Shown: in pieces, positions 19,436 to 32,462 of the stretch | How the letters are laid out: each line of letters starts with the position of its first letter | Numbering within the stretch: the stretch's first letter is position 1 | DNA from: Sarocladium kiliense | Taxonomy: Eukaryota; Ascomycota; Sordariomycetes; Hypocreales; Sarocladiaceae | NCBI GenBank assembly: GCA_030734395.1 | Contig: JAUZTG010000031.1 | Coordinates: 1 to 64,000, forward strand | Length of the DNA: 64,000 bases | Direction of reading: 5' to 3' | Notes under the pieces: generated by a model | The model's database searches: none | What the model was told of the DNA's origin: nothing | The model's input: the letters and a program-made list of their open reading frames with translations, nothing else | Translations under genes and position numbers: made by a program

Positions 19436-20753
19436 ATGCCGCCAACTAAAACCATTCAAGAACAGTTGCCCACCCAGGAAGACATGGCCGCCACCCAAAC
19501 CCTGTATGCCTGCAAGTCCGTACCAGGCAAGGGTCAAGGCCTTGTTTCAACGACGAGCATATCCGCAGGCACACGCGTCCTGGCCGAGTCTCCCCTGATC
19601 ATAGTGCCCCGAGATACGAATGATAAGAACAAGATCCGCAAGAGCATCCGTGACCAGCTCTCGGCCCTTCCGGCGGACCAACGACGAGCATATTTTTCTT
19701 TAAGTAACGTCCATGGGAACGAAGACGGTGACGAGCTGGGGATAGCTCGGACCAACGCGCTTCCCCTGGGTTCCAACGCAACGAAGGGCGCCGTCTTTCT
19801 GGAGGCTTCACGAATCAATCATGCCTGCAAGTGCAACGCACAGAATACCTGGAACGAGAACATACAGAAACTCACGATATATGCCGCTCGTGACATCCAG
19901 CCAGGGGAGGAGATAACGATATACTACCTAAATCAGTTCTCAAACCACTCTACCAGGCAATCCGAACTAAACGCAAAGTTTCATTTCGCCTGCCGCTGCG
20001 GTCTTTGCTCGCTCGAGGAGAAAGACCGTCTCGCCAGTGACCGACGGCTCGATAAGATACAGCGCCTTGATGATCGGATTGGAGATGCGTATAGATGCAT
20101 GTCCTCGCCTTTGGACGTGCTGCATGATGTTAGAAGCCTGCTATCCCTACTCAAAGAAGAGGGTATCACAGGCTCAAACGAGGCAAGGGCGTACTATGAT
20201 GGCTTCCAGGTTGCGGTCATGCATAGCGACCTGGCTAGGGCAAGCGAGTTTGCTAAACGATCCGCCACTGCGCGAGCTGTAGTGGAAGGCCATGCCAGTC
20301 CTCAGGTCCAACGCCTGGAGGCACTAGCAGCCAAACCCACCGAACACAGTTCTTGCGGCCTGACCAAGGTTTGGGATACCAAAGTTGGAAGTGCTCCACG
20401 TGAACTCAACACAGAGGATTTCGAGGACTGGCTCTGGAGAGGGAAAGTACATCCACTTCCGAGGCTAGCTGATCTACGGAACGAAGGCGCATTCCCTACC
20501 TTCGGCACCTTGCCAACTGACAATGGCATCGACATGGATTTCTTCGACACTGCTGACGGCTTCAATTACCGCCCGTCCAAGCACTGGTGCTTTCTCGCCG
20601 AGATCGTTGATGTAGGGACCTTCCTACGTTTGAGGCTTGAAGTCAAAGACCGAGCGGGTCAGATCTCTCCGCTCTGCTTCTACACCGACGATCGCGGGGA
20701 GGAGGTGCCAGCTTCGCGACTTCGTCGAGGCTATACAGTCGCCGTTCTATATG
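19436..20753 (+). CDS. SET-domain protein, interrupted by the poly-C array
   Basis: The ATG at 19436 has an excellent context (GCACCATGCC) and starts MPPTKTIQEQLPTQED; the upstream extension of the frame lacks an ATG. A SET domain spans about residues 22-165: GKGQGLVSTTSISAGTRVL, then the NHxCxPN region at about 126-135, then GEEITIYYL. The post-SET cysteines (CRCGLC, about 185-190) follow. SET proteins methylate lysines, often on histones. Here the usual NHSCRPNAQ reads NHACKCNAQ, so the core has two substitutions, while the terminal tyrosine is present. About 440 residues of normal sequence end with RRGYTVAVLYA, after which the frame enters the C15A array. The true C-terminus is unclear. 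Confidence 0.8.
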
Positions 20754-22438
<1,685 letters not shown>

Positions 22439-22439
22439 A

Positions 22440-22796
22440 GCCATTTACGTTCCCAAAAATTTCGACGAGGGAGGGTGGCTGGCCTGGACTTTTAACCCGA
22501 ACCAGCTAGATCTGCTGTTAGAAGCTAGGCTTTCTCGATTCAAGGTCGAGGACATTCATGGTGTGGAGCATTGGGCCAGCAAGGCCGAGATGCGGAAGTT
22601 CTGGCCAGGTGCAACTGAAAAGGCGACCGTGGAGAAAGATCTCCTTTCCATTGGTGCTTATACCTTTGGGGCGAATGCGAAGAGCATGAAGGAGTTTGAG
22701 TATGCCATCGCCAAGAAGGCGGTAAGGGACTTGCGAAACCACCTGTTGTGGAAATCAGAAAAACGTGGTTCGGGTTCTAGGATTCAAACTAGCTAA
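22440..22796 (+). other. Coding-like segment after the array
   Basis: Frame 0 reads 118 residues of protein-like sequence (AIYVPKNFDEGGWLAW; KFWPGATEKATVEKD; IAKKAVRDLRNHLLW) to a TAA at 22794-22796. The SET gene enters the array in frame 2, so the two sides are out of register across the assembled array length. I also see no MYND or other feature expected at the end of a fungal SET protein. This may be the real C-terminus with a miscounted array between, or the end of a different gene joined here. Confidence 0.4.
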
Positions 22797-23012
22797 GCTA
22801 TTTTGCTAGGCACTTACTGGGCGCTTGATGATAACGCCAAGCATCTGGAGCGGGCCTCAACAGTAACTAGACTTCATGATCAATTAATGTACGGGCTCAA
22901 TTGCGCCAAGCTTAGTGGGGAGAGCCCACGCAGCTCTTACTTATATTCTGAAAATGTTTGTGAACGTGCATCGCAGAGTTCAGCTCCCTTCGACCCCGTT
23001 GAGAGAGGTCAT

Positions 23013-23056
23013 GTAGGGTGGGATAGTGGGGAGGTGGGATGGTGGGGAGGTGGGCT
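23013..23056 (+). repeat. G-rich imperfect repeat, G-quadruplex candidate
   Basis: Units of the form GTGGGGAGGTGGG are repeated with spacers of two to four bases and give at least four G-runs of three or more on the plus strand. It lies just upstream of the tandem duplication. Confidence 0.5.
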
Positions 23057-23109
23057 GCAAGTGAAGCTGGAGTTGCGAATAACTGGCTGAATAGAATAAC
23101 GGCTAGATA

Positions 23110-24430
23110 CACCAACCAATTCCGGTTTTGCTGATGGATTGATACTCAACGTTGGACACAGCTGGCGAATTGAGCAATGAGCTATCATATACATCTTGTA
23201 GTAGTGGATGGTTGAGTAGAGCAATAAAAAATGCCAACCCAGATTGGTCAGCTAGTTGTAGTTGTGGACTTGGTACGAAGCAGCTGCAATGCTTCAATTC
23301 TCATACGACGGAGAAACTAAGATTTACAGTGCGAAGGAACTGGGGCCCCTCAGGACTTGCAATGGTGTATGGGAGATTGGTGTTTATGTGGGCTCTTTTA
23401 GACGAACATTTGGAGCCAGAGTCCCTGTAACTGGGTCTCTCGATAGCTCTTGGACGACTGTGTACGGACCGAAAGTAATAACGAAGACGTGACATGCAGC
23501 CAGTGATGATTCCTACTTTGTTCGCCAAGATAATCCTGTTCAGATCCTCAGCCTTGCTCTCTTGAGCAGCCTACGTTCTTCCGAAGCGTCAATATGACCG
23601 GCATGGAAGATGCCATTCGAAAGGACTTGTGTTAATGTCATGACTTGTCTGAGACCTGTCACACGAAAAGATGAATTGCTGATTGTGGACATGTTTGGTG
23701 TATTTGACTACACCCACCACGGTTTTGGGTGAGGGTATTTGTAGCCCAATTGGCGGCTTCACGAGTGATGTAGAGTACTATCCGGGGTAGATAAGGGATC
23801 GACTCTGAGTACGCACAATGCCTTACACCGGCCACAGATTTGATGCATCATTTCACCTTCCTCAGTTCCATGTTGTTCGACCGGCGGGCTTCAGGCTTCG
23901 TCCGAGTTGCTTTGAGGAATAGGTCGTTGAGAAGCAGAGGCTGGCAACAAAGCGTCCGCAGCGTCAAGGTTCTGTTGCTGACGCCCTTCGAATAACTTGA
24001 CTTTGGACATCTAGACGGCCGTAAGCTTGTGCAAAGTCCAGGAATTCACAAGACTCACAACTGCTTTGAATGTTTCTGGGATCTCCCTTCCGGTTGGAAC
24101 ATAGCCCGATACACATAGCTCGCCGCTCGGCTGTTGTTCGTAGACGTAGAGGCTCACAAGCTGTGCTTTCTTTCTGAGCTCACTTGCCCTTCTCTCCATA
24201 GCAAGAACTTCCCTCCGTACGAGTTCTGCTACCTTTCTGTTTGCCGGTTGCTCACCACTCTCTGTGATCATGGTCAGGGTCATTTCTGTACGACAGAACG
24301 TATGGAATGAAGTGGTCGGCCGAAAAGACTTAAGAAACGATAGTTGCCTGTGTGCAAGTACATTGATCTCTGAGGAACGCTTCCGCATTTATAAGTCCTG
24401 TATGCTACCGCTTTTGCTCTCCCTTCTGTT
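23110..24430 (+). repeat. Tandem duplication, copy 1 (1321 bp)
   Basis: The segment matches 24439-25759 at an offset of exactly 1329 nt, with roughly 14-16 differences that I counted by eye (about 99% identical). The first ~445 bp are identical; all differences lie in the rest. The unit contains one small minus-strand gene. It also holds plus-strand open frames at 23152-23430 and 23262-23492 whose coding status I cannot judge. Confidence 0.9.
23891..24388 (-). CDS. Small hypothetical protein, tandem copy 1
   Basis: Exon 1 (24059-24388, ATG at 24388) and exon 2 (23891-24010) are joined across a 48-nt intron with a GTGAGT donor and TCTAG acceptor. The product is 149 residues. Highlights are the acidic-basic helix RKVAELVRREVLAMERRASEL and a strand-rich LVSLYVYEQQPSGELCVSGY. 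The C-terminal tail is polar (FEGRQQQNLDAADALLP) and follows the intron. There is no signal peptide or membrane segment. I recognise no family. The same gene in the second copy differs at a few residues, and both copies keep frame and splice sites, which suggests that both are functional or very young. Confidence 0.6.
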
Positions 24431-24438
24431 CCCCCCCC

Positions 24439-25759
24439 CACCAACCAATTCCGGTTTTGCTGATGGATTGATACTCAACGTTGGACACAGCTGGCGAATT
24501 GAGCAATGAGCTATCATATACATCTTGTAGTAGTGGATGGTTGAGTAGAGCAATAAAAAATGCCAACCCAGATTGGTCAGCTAGTTGTAGTTGTGGACTT
24601 GGTACGAAGCAGCTGCAATGCTTCAATTCTCATACGACGGAGAAACTAAGATTTACAGTGCGAAGGAACTGGGGCCCCTCAGGACTTGCAATGGTGTATG
24701 GGAGATTGGTGTTTATGTGGGCTCTTTTAGACGAACATTTGGAGCCAGAGTCCCTGTAACTGGGTCTCTCGATAGCTCTTGGACGACTGTGTACGGACCG
24801 AAAGTAATAACGAAGACGTGACATGCAGCCAGTGATGATTCCTACTTTGTTCGCCAAGATAATCCTGTTCAGGTCCTCAGCCTTGCTCTCTTGAGCAGCC
24901 TACGTTCTTCCGAAGCGTCAATATGACCGGCATGGAAGATGCCATTCGAAAGGACTTGTGTTAATGTCATGACTTGTCTGAGACCTGTCACACGAAAAGA
25001 TGAATTGCTGATTGTGGACATGTTTGGTGTATTTGACTACACCCACCACGCTTTTGCGTGAGGGTATTTGTAGCCCAATTGGCGGCTTCACGAGTGATGT
25101 AGAGTACTATCCGGGGTAGATAAGAGATCGACTCTGAGTACGCACAATGCCTTACACCGGCCACAGATTTGATGCATCATTTCACCTTCCTCAGTTCCAT
25201 GTTGTTCGACCGGCGGGCTTCAGGCTTCGTCCGAGTTGCTTTGGGGAATAGGTCGTTGAGAAGCAGAGGCTGGCAGCAAAGCGTCCGCAGCCTCAAGGTT
25301 CTGTTGCTGACGCCCTTCGAATAACTTGACTTTGGACATCTAGACGGCCGTAAGCTTGTGCAAAGTCCAGGATTTCACAAGACTCACAACTGCTTTGAAT
25401 GTTTCTGGAATCTCCCTTCCGGTTGGAACATAGCCCGATACACATAGCTCGCCGCTCGGCTGTTGTTCGTAGACGTAGAGGCTCACAAGCTGTGCTTTCT
25501 TTCCGAGCTCACTTGCCCTTCTCTCCATAGCAAGAACTTCCCTCCGTACGAGTTCTGCTACCTTTCTGCTTGCCGGTTGCTCGCCACTCTCTGTGATCAT
25601 GGTCAGGGTCATTTCTGTACGACAGAACGTAGGGAATGAAGTGGTCGGCTGAAAAGACTTAAGAAACGATAGTTGCCTGTGTGCAAGTACACTGATCTCT
25701 GAGGAACGCTTCCGCATTTATAAGTCCTGTATGCTACCGCTTTTGCTCTCCCTTCTGTT
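24439..25759 (+). repeat. Tandem duplication, copy 2 (1321 bp)
   Basis: This is the second copy of the unit. The junction between copies is eight bases of C (24431-24438), inside the run TTCCCCCCCCCACC, that are absent from the left flank of copy 1. Confidence 0.9.
25220..25717 (-). CDS. Small hypothetical protein, tandem copy 2
   Basis: Exons 25388-25717 and 25220-25339 are separated by a 48-nt intron, exactly as in copy 1 but 1329 nt further on, and give 149 residues. Substitutions relative to copy 1 include N-to-S, R-to-Q and H-to-P near the N-terminus and R-to-G within ASELRKKAQ. No stop or frameshift has appeared. Function unknown. Confidence 0.6.
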
Positions 25760-27028
25760 TGACGCACGACGAGCTACGTCGGGTTCTGGACATTGCTGCT
25801 CTCGTGGCGGGATCCACTGGCTTGACTGAAGGTACAGAAGTGGATGTTCGGCTTGCCATCCAGGAATTGTGATTCCCACTAGGCAAATCGTGGGATCCAC
25901 CGGGTTCATGGAACTTACAGAAATGGCCTTCGGCTTGTCATGCAGCAAATGTGTGTGATCGCAACTGAGCAACTCGTAATGTTGTCAATGATCCACGAAG
26001 CGACGAGAATGGACTTTCCTGTACTCAGAGTCCCCGGCCAAGGCGCCTCCGACCTTCTGTAGAGCACTGGGCGCATATTCAACCTTCACCGAGCACGTAC
26101 AAATTTGGCCCGAAAATTGTGATCAGGTCAACTGTCACGGGTCAAAGCTCTGGGAAGACTGAGAACGTGTTCCGTGCCACTGTACGGAGCAGACCGACAC
26201 CAGAGTCCGCTTACAACAATCCGTAAAGTAATCCGGAACCCATTGAAGTCCGCCCCATATCTGGCCAACACAGTGTGCCTACTCAGATCACCAAATTAAC
26301 TAACATACATCCACAAGTGGCCGTTGCATGCTGCCCTCTAACATACATCCATAAATGGCCTTTGAACAAAAAAAGTGGGAATTTTCGGGTACCCAAGGGG
26401 TCCCCCGTCAGTTTCCTGTGATGCTCCTGTCCTCTCGACTCTGCGACCCATCCCCCCTCGTTTGTCACGGGCCAAGCGCTGGAGGCTCACGTGCCAGGAT
26501 GACAACGACATCAGACCTTCATGAAATGCAAGGAGAGGCGAATCTTGCTCCTCTTTCCGCTCCTTGCGCTACGTCCTGTATCTAGAGTTGATCATAGAAT
26601 GAATCTGATTGATTGGGATACGAGACTCTCACAGAGGTCGTGCCTATCTAGCCCCATGATCCACTACTGGACGTAAAGGACCGTGGGGTCGGATATGGCC
26701 TAAACACAACGCGCCAGCAACAGCACCTAGATCTACCCCCTGTCATTGAAGGCTGCCAATATCGGCCGAAAATGGATCATTTGAGATACGAATGAACTGG
26801 CTCGCGCCCAGGGAGGCAGCCTGTTCTGGAAGGTCGAGGAGGAGTTCGCCTGGTTACCGCCAGTTCTCGAGGCCCTCAGGCCACGGGCACGCCGTTGGAT
26901 GGTTGGCTATTTGGTCGTGGAAGCGCGCTCCATAGCCCAGTGAAGACGAAGTCATCAACGGATTCCTCATCATTCTTTTGCCCTCGTTTTGCCCTCGTTC
27001 ATTTTTTTCCGAGTCTAGGCCATCCGAC
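25760..27028. other. Intergenic, no supported gene
   Basis: Short frames only. One 27-bp direct repeat pair lies at 26300-26364, listed separately. Confidence 0.4.
26300..26364 (+). repeat. Pair of 27-bp direct repeats
   Basis: CTAACATACATCCA followed by a variable part and TGGCC occurs at 26300-26326 and 26338-26364. Three of the four differences are transitions. Confidence 0.5.
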
Positions 27029-27598
27029 ATGGTTGCAATCCCTGACCTTGACGCGCTCATTGCGAACAGGAAAGTTGCAGGGGGTCACCTAGTAAATGTC
27101 ACGGTCACTCCTTCCGGACCCTGGAACCTGCGCCTCCTCACCCGAGTTCTCAGGCGTATTTGCGCATGTCGCTTCCCCGACCTCACGACATGTCCTGAGA
27201 AATCGGGTATCTCAGTAGCGCTGTGGATGATTGTGGAGGCGTCATGGGAAATGGGATTTTCTCTTCCTCCAGACCTGACCACAACGGTGGACTTGGCTTA
27301 CCTTGGTGCCTGGTGCGTGGCGATCGAGTTTCAACGGGCCATCCATACTTCGAACCGCATGCCTGTCTCAACTTCTTCCTCCTGGGATGGGCGCTCGGAT
27401 GAACAAGACCCTGGTACCCCGTGCACAGTATTCGGAGATCTGGACGCGGCAGAGACTACAGTCAGTGAGAAGGGGGGCAGCTCGACGACAATTCCCTGGT
27501 GCACGAGATGTGGACATGATGGGGCTCATCACGAACCTGGTACCTTCTGTAACGTACCAACTTGGGCGAGAGAGAATTGTGACCGTGAATCTTCTTGA
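27029..27598 (+). CDS. Hypothetical protein with a Cys/His cluster
   Basis: The ATG at 27029 (GACATGG context) opens 189 residues without an intron. It starts MVAIPDLDALIANRKVAGGH. The N-terminal half looks globular and helical (ALWMIVEASWEMGF, VDLAYLGAWCVAIEFQRAI). The C-terminal part is Ser/Thr-rich and ends with CTRCGHDGAHHEPGTFC, a possible zinc site. I recognise no family. A short minus-strand BTB-like stretch overlaps the region just downstream, so part of this locus may be decayed. Confidence 0.4.
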   Translation: MVAIPDLDALIANRKVAGGHLVNVTVTPSGPWNLRLLTRVLRRICACRFPDLTTCPEKSGISVALWMIVEASWEMGFSLPPDLTTTVDLAYLGAWCVAIEFQRAIHTSNRMPVSTSSSWDGRSDEQDPGTPCTVFGDLDAAETTVSEKGGSSTTIPWCTRCGHDGAHHEPGTFCNVPTWARENCDRESS

Positions 27599-27674
27599 TT
27601 TTTGTTGGCTGCGATTCCATGGACTGTTCGGAATCTTGCTGGTTTGTAGCATTCTCTCCCGACACTGGGCGCTT

Positions 27675-27746
27675 CTCAGGCTGCGCTTCGTAGTACCAAC
27701 CTGTGTATAGGTACTGACTTGAGCGCACAAAAGTTTCCTGGTCGAC
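27675..27746 (-). pseudogene. BTB-domain fragment
   Basis: The minus strand reads VDQETFVRSSQYLYTGWYYE, which matches the central FxRFxQxLYTGDY motif of fungal BTB domains. It can be compared with EEATFVHFCQFAYTG in the BTB gene at 15.4 kb. No N-terminal BTB part precedes it in frame, so I treat it as a relic. Confidence 0.35.
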
Positions 27747-27748
27747 GT

Positions 27749-28108
27749 ATGGGCATTTTACTCGATGTTCTAGACGCCGGGGGTGATCCCGGAGAGACCG
27801 TAGCGCGAGGCAGAAAACGACGCGTCTCTTCAATCACTACTAGTGACGACGAATCCAAACATAACACGACGAACCCCAAAGGAGCGGGCACCGAGTCACC
27901 ACATGTCACGTTAGGCACCGATGCTGAAACCAACGCAAGCACATTATCACAACAGCGGCAGTGCATAAACTTGGGCTTTGACATCGTACTGAAACTCTTG
28001 GGGATGTTGCAGAACCATGACAGAAGAGAAGCTGCAACGGGTGGGGAGGAAACTGCAGGAGCTGGATTCCACCATGGGAAATGTGGAAGTAAACTACATG
28101 ATATGTAA
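27749..28108 (+). other. Open frame of uncertain coding status
   Basis: From an ATG at 27749, 119 codons are open, with a basic patch RGRKRRVSSITTSDDES and a possible amphipathic helix (FDIVLKLLGMLQNHDRR). It is in the same frame as the gene ending at 27598 and could be a 3' exon of it, but I found no firm splice pair. Confidence 0.25.
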
Positions 28109-29918
28109 CAAGTGTGATTCATTGGGCTTCCCAGAGCTTGACGCATCTGAACATCCCTCCGTGGTCCGGGGCCGAGTCAACTTCTAGCTCAATAATTACA
28201 ATGAGAAGGAACGGCACCTACATGCATATTAATGCTATCGATCCAATATAAATCGCTTCTCTCATGTCATTAATTGTGAATAAGATTCCTATCTTTCAAA
28301 TAGAATTAAGGTCTCGATAATGATGTTACATCGAGATGTTCCAGAGTGCCTCCAGGTGGACCACCTCTCCGCTTGATGGCCACCAAAATTCTTCGGAACA
28401 TGGTTGCCCTGTAGCACCAATTCTCGTGCCATGATTCATAGCTCGGGCCCCTTTCCTTTACCTCCACCCTGGTCCGCGACTGCCTGCCGTCAATAAATGC
28501 TCGCCGGCCCTGCCTCTTGAAACTCTATGGTCCCGGGTATCTCTATCACTGGTCCGGTCGGTTGTTGACTCACTGGCTCGCTCGCTCACACTCGCTGACT
28601 TCCTTACCTGCCTTGCTTCATCCCCTTTGCTAAAATAAGGGGAATAACATGTTCTATGTGATGAAGTGGAATAAGGTTCAATATAATTGAGTACTCGGCA
28701 CCTGCACGGCCACTCTCGTGAAGAAAGGTTGACAAGTCTGAAGTCATACGGAAACATAGAGCATACAGATGGAGAGGACGGGAGGGCGGGATCAGACGCA
28801 TTTCGTTGTTGGGCTAAAGGGAATCTGGCAAATTTGATGGATAATGCATCAAGTTCTCGCATAGTATTTATTTATTTACGAATCGGTGCTGTTAAAGTCT
28901 AGGTTATGTGCGTCTGCGCTTAGAACTGTGCTGATCCTCGGGCGCTCGGTCATGCTCTCGATTCCCCAAACTCTTGCACTTGACCGACTGGGGGACGAAA
29001 CTGTCCCTGCTAAAAAATAGATCGGGGCCCTCATTCCTGACCCTATCAAGGGGTCACTCACTGGTTATCTCTCTGACTCGACAGTGATTGGTCTAGGAGG
29101 CTCTATGATCCGATCCGACTCGATTGGTATGCTCTGACTAACGGATTGATATCTGGTCTGACGGCAGCAATGATGGGTTAGTTCCCGGATATCAAACTGC
29201 ATTCCGGTCTCCCGATTAAAGACCAATCCATGATGACGGGCTAGCCTCCAGCCAAGACGTTGAACACCTGACCAGTAGCCCTTTCCCTTTGGAGGACATC
29301 GAGAATAGTAACATCGAAACCTGGGAGGAACGCTTTATAAGACGAGAGGGCCTTAGGAGGCTATTAGGCACCAGTAAAATGCTATATTCCGGCCTGGCTA
29401 TCATCTTGTCCAACTGCTTGGGCATTAATTACGTGCTGACTCTTGGATGGTGGCATGCGTCAGGCTCACATGCGCGTGGCTTAAAGCGGATGGCCTCCAG
29501 CATATGCAACCAACACAGGCTGGGAAGTCAAGATGGTCTGGATAATGCTTCCCCCCTCTGCCGTTCTCCCCTCTTCCGGTGAAAAAAGTGCATATACACG
29601 CACGCGACCTTGACTTGTAATTCTCATCGATGACCGAACCTAGCTGGCTAGATGCCGTGGATGTACGACGGCGGCTTGCGCAAGGGAAATAAGTCGCAGT
29701 TACGTCCGAATGTCATTATTCTCAAATCATAATCGGGGTTTCTATCGGCTCTATCAATTACCGCCTGTTAACCCCGATGTTACAGCTAAAGTGAGATACG
29801 CGGTTGTAACCATTCATGTCTTCGCACTCAGTCCGATCGCTTTGCCACAGCGTCTAACGCAAGCTTCCTGGGGCGGCACAAATACTACCGCGAATGTCAT
29901 AATTATCCTCCGACTACC
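28109..29918. other. Long gene-poor stretch
   Basis: About 1.8 kb upstream of the HET gene hold no open frame that I trust on either strand. Parts are AT-rich (for example 28190-28330). Confidence 0.4.
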
Positions 29919-31871
29919 ATGGCACCTGATTTTAAAAGCCACGATTACAAGGATCAGTCTCTTCAGCAGATCAGCTGGGGTCGTCGCACATCGATCGTGT
30001 CGCAGCTCGTGGCCATTAGCGCTCAGAACAACCAGGTGCAAAACTCGAAGTATCGCTCTTTCGTGATAAGCTTCAATGCCTTGAGCCCAGAGGCTCAAAG
30101 CTACATCGTCGCACAATTAATGCGTTTCGTCAGCGCCAGTATGTCGCACTGTCGTACACCTGGAAAGCGTCAGTGGATGAAGACCCCAACAGTGGCGACT
30201 ATTCTGTTGAGGATTGGGACAGCAAGTCGCTCATACGCTCAAAAGTCCGCAACTGCGTCCTTGATCGCGTCTTGAAGTACATGCGCCACGCCGATGTTGG
30301 CTATCTCTGGATCGACATGCACTGGATTCGCCAAGATCATTGCGGAGTTGATCCTTGCGTCCGACACACCAATTGTCTAGAGAAACAGGACGCGATCCAA
30401 GCCATAGACCTTGTGTACCAATTGAGCGAGCATCCTGTTGCGCTTCTAGGGCGGAAGCTCAAGAATACAGTCGAACTACACCTTCTCGCGAAGATCCTCT
30501 CCGGCACCCTTGTCGACTACATGTTCAAACTATCAGCATCGACTAGTGTTGATACGGCGCGGGGAGCTTTGCTACTGCTGAGCGACTTCACACAGGACGT
30601 CTGGTGGCGTCGTGCTTGGCCCCTTTCAGGAGAACTACCGTGGAGCAACACGGATATTGTTGATGATCCACCATGACCACTTCTTAGAGCGGCGAAAGCT
30701 CCGGTATAAAGTGTTTGGGAAGGTACCCGGCGAGCTGTGTATCGCATCTGTCACGCTCTCAATAGAGGCGACGAAATTATGTCTTACGCTCAGAGAAGCC
30801 ACATGGCTGACATCGTCGGACGAGGGAAAACTCGAAAGCGTACTGCGTACGGCAGGACGATACACCCTCATGCTGGATTGCTCAAGCTCCATGACCCCAA
30901 GGTTGATCTCCGATATCGAAACGCGAGAAGTGTCTCAACCATGGGATAGGCTTGCTATCATAGCAAACTGCTGCCAGTTCCCCATAAGGCTCAAGTCCGG
31001 TGAGATCAGCCGACAAAGTCTCAGCTTATCGATCCTAGCCATGTGTCTCCTCAATGGCGAGATCCTGGACAATGGCAGAAACGATATAAACTCAGTTACA
31101 GAAAAGACAACATCGGAGTTTCTCGACCTCATGATGTTTCAAGACTTTTATGCACCAGAGCACCGCGATCGACGGCTGACATTCAATAAGGGCTGTCGGC
31201 TGGTTGACGTACAGTTAACGCCGGGCGGCGTTGTAACAAGCGGTCATCTTTGGAAGCTGGGCCGTGTCATCGATCCATGGATCCCTCGGCGCAAACTGCC
31301 TCGGACAAGGAGCGCGAGAGAACGGCTGAGCTTGGTTCAACGGAGGCGGCTGCTGCGACTCGTTCATTGCCTTCGGAAAGTGGGCCACATGTGGCTCGCC
31401 AGCCGGTTGGAGGGGTATCTGGCCACGGACGCCATGGCACGGTGGGGCTACGAATCATTCAAAGAGATGTACTTGCACACTATGGCTGCTGAACTGGCCA
31501 ATGCGATACGAGATCGTCGGAAGTTGAGGCTTGGCAGCATCTGGGACCCGACAGGGCAATCCGCATCCTACAATGCGATCTTCGTGGATGATAGTGAGTG
31601 TTTCAAAAGAGCGCATTATCTGTCACCAAATTTTGCCTTTACATCAGCGCGGCAAGGCGATCTCTGTTCACTAACCCGTGACGCCAACGACATTGACCGG
31701 CATGTGTCACTACTGGTGGAACTTGAGCAACCGTCCGGCAATACTCACATACCTCACCTCCGTATCGAAAATTGGCTGCTCGGGATGTGCTTCTTCGATG
31801 GATGTCCTCGGACCAAGGTTGTTTTTCCATGGCCGCAAAATCTGCTTGCTGTAAGGCCACATAAGATCTGA
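29919..31871 (+). pseudogene. HET-domain (heterokaryon incompatibility) gene with a one-base frameshift
   Basis: Exon 1 (29919-30062, ACCATGG start) splices across a 71-nt intron (30063-30133) into YVALSYTWK, the first HET motif. Then come YLWIDMHWIRQD and LVYQLSEHPVALLG. At 30620-30623, TGG is followed by CCCC and then TTTCAGGAGAACTAC. Frame 2 runs to a stop at 30676, while frame 0 continues the family sequence (FQENYRGATRILLMI) for over 400 residues to 31871. One extra C in that run explains everything. HET proteins trigger cell death or growth arrest when genetically different hyphae fuse. With the frameshift, only the first ~210 residues would be made. The error could also be in the sequence. 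Confidence 0.8.
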
Positions 31872-32462
31872 AGAGGGAGAGCGAATGAACGCCGGAAAGA
31901 CCTTGGCAGGTAGCCCTTGCCTGGATGGATTTCGAGAATAGTAGCAACTTGCAAGTTTGGCGTTGAGCCAAGTCCCTGAGTGCCTAGCGGGAGCAATAGG
32001 GTATTCACCAGAGGTCGGAAGGAGCCTGGTCTCAACCGCCCACAGCCAGCGCCTTCTAGGGCATCGTCAGGAGGTTAGTCCCGTTCAATAGCCATGCGGA
32101 GTAGAAAGTAGTAACACCCACCGATGATAAGAGGGTTATGGGGCAAGCTGTTCCCAATCACTCGAGTCTCATTGACCGACATCACCCCTCCACAGCATTT
32201 GAAGGCTCTTGTGCGAACTCATCCCCGGGCAGTTTGACAAATGACCCAGTAAGTTTGCATCGCCGACCCCCAAGCACCGGGTACCATTTAGAAGAACGCG
32301 GCCCATCTCCTATCTAGACGACGAACTCATTCGATCCCTTTTGCGCATCTAGTCTCTGTCATGCTTTGCAGAAATTTGCACTAACTAGACAAACCATATC
32401 AGGTCCGTCTGCTGTCGCTCTCACAAAAACTTGTGGTCAAGCAAGGCTTTGACACCGGGCTT
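31872..32462. other. Intergenic, nothing recognised
   Basis: This is the 3' flank shared by the HET gene and the convergent pseudokinase. No open frame is supported. Confidence 0.4.

Noticed and set aside
23152..23492. Plus-strand gene in the tandem duplication
   Set aside because: Two overlapping frames lack a good start and any motif, while the minus-strand gene has a clean ATG and intron. Identity between the copies there proves only recent duplication or conversion.
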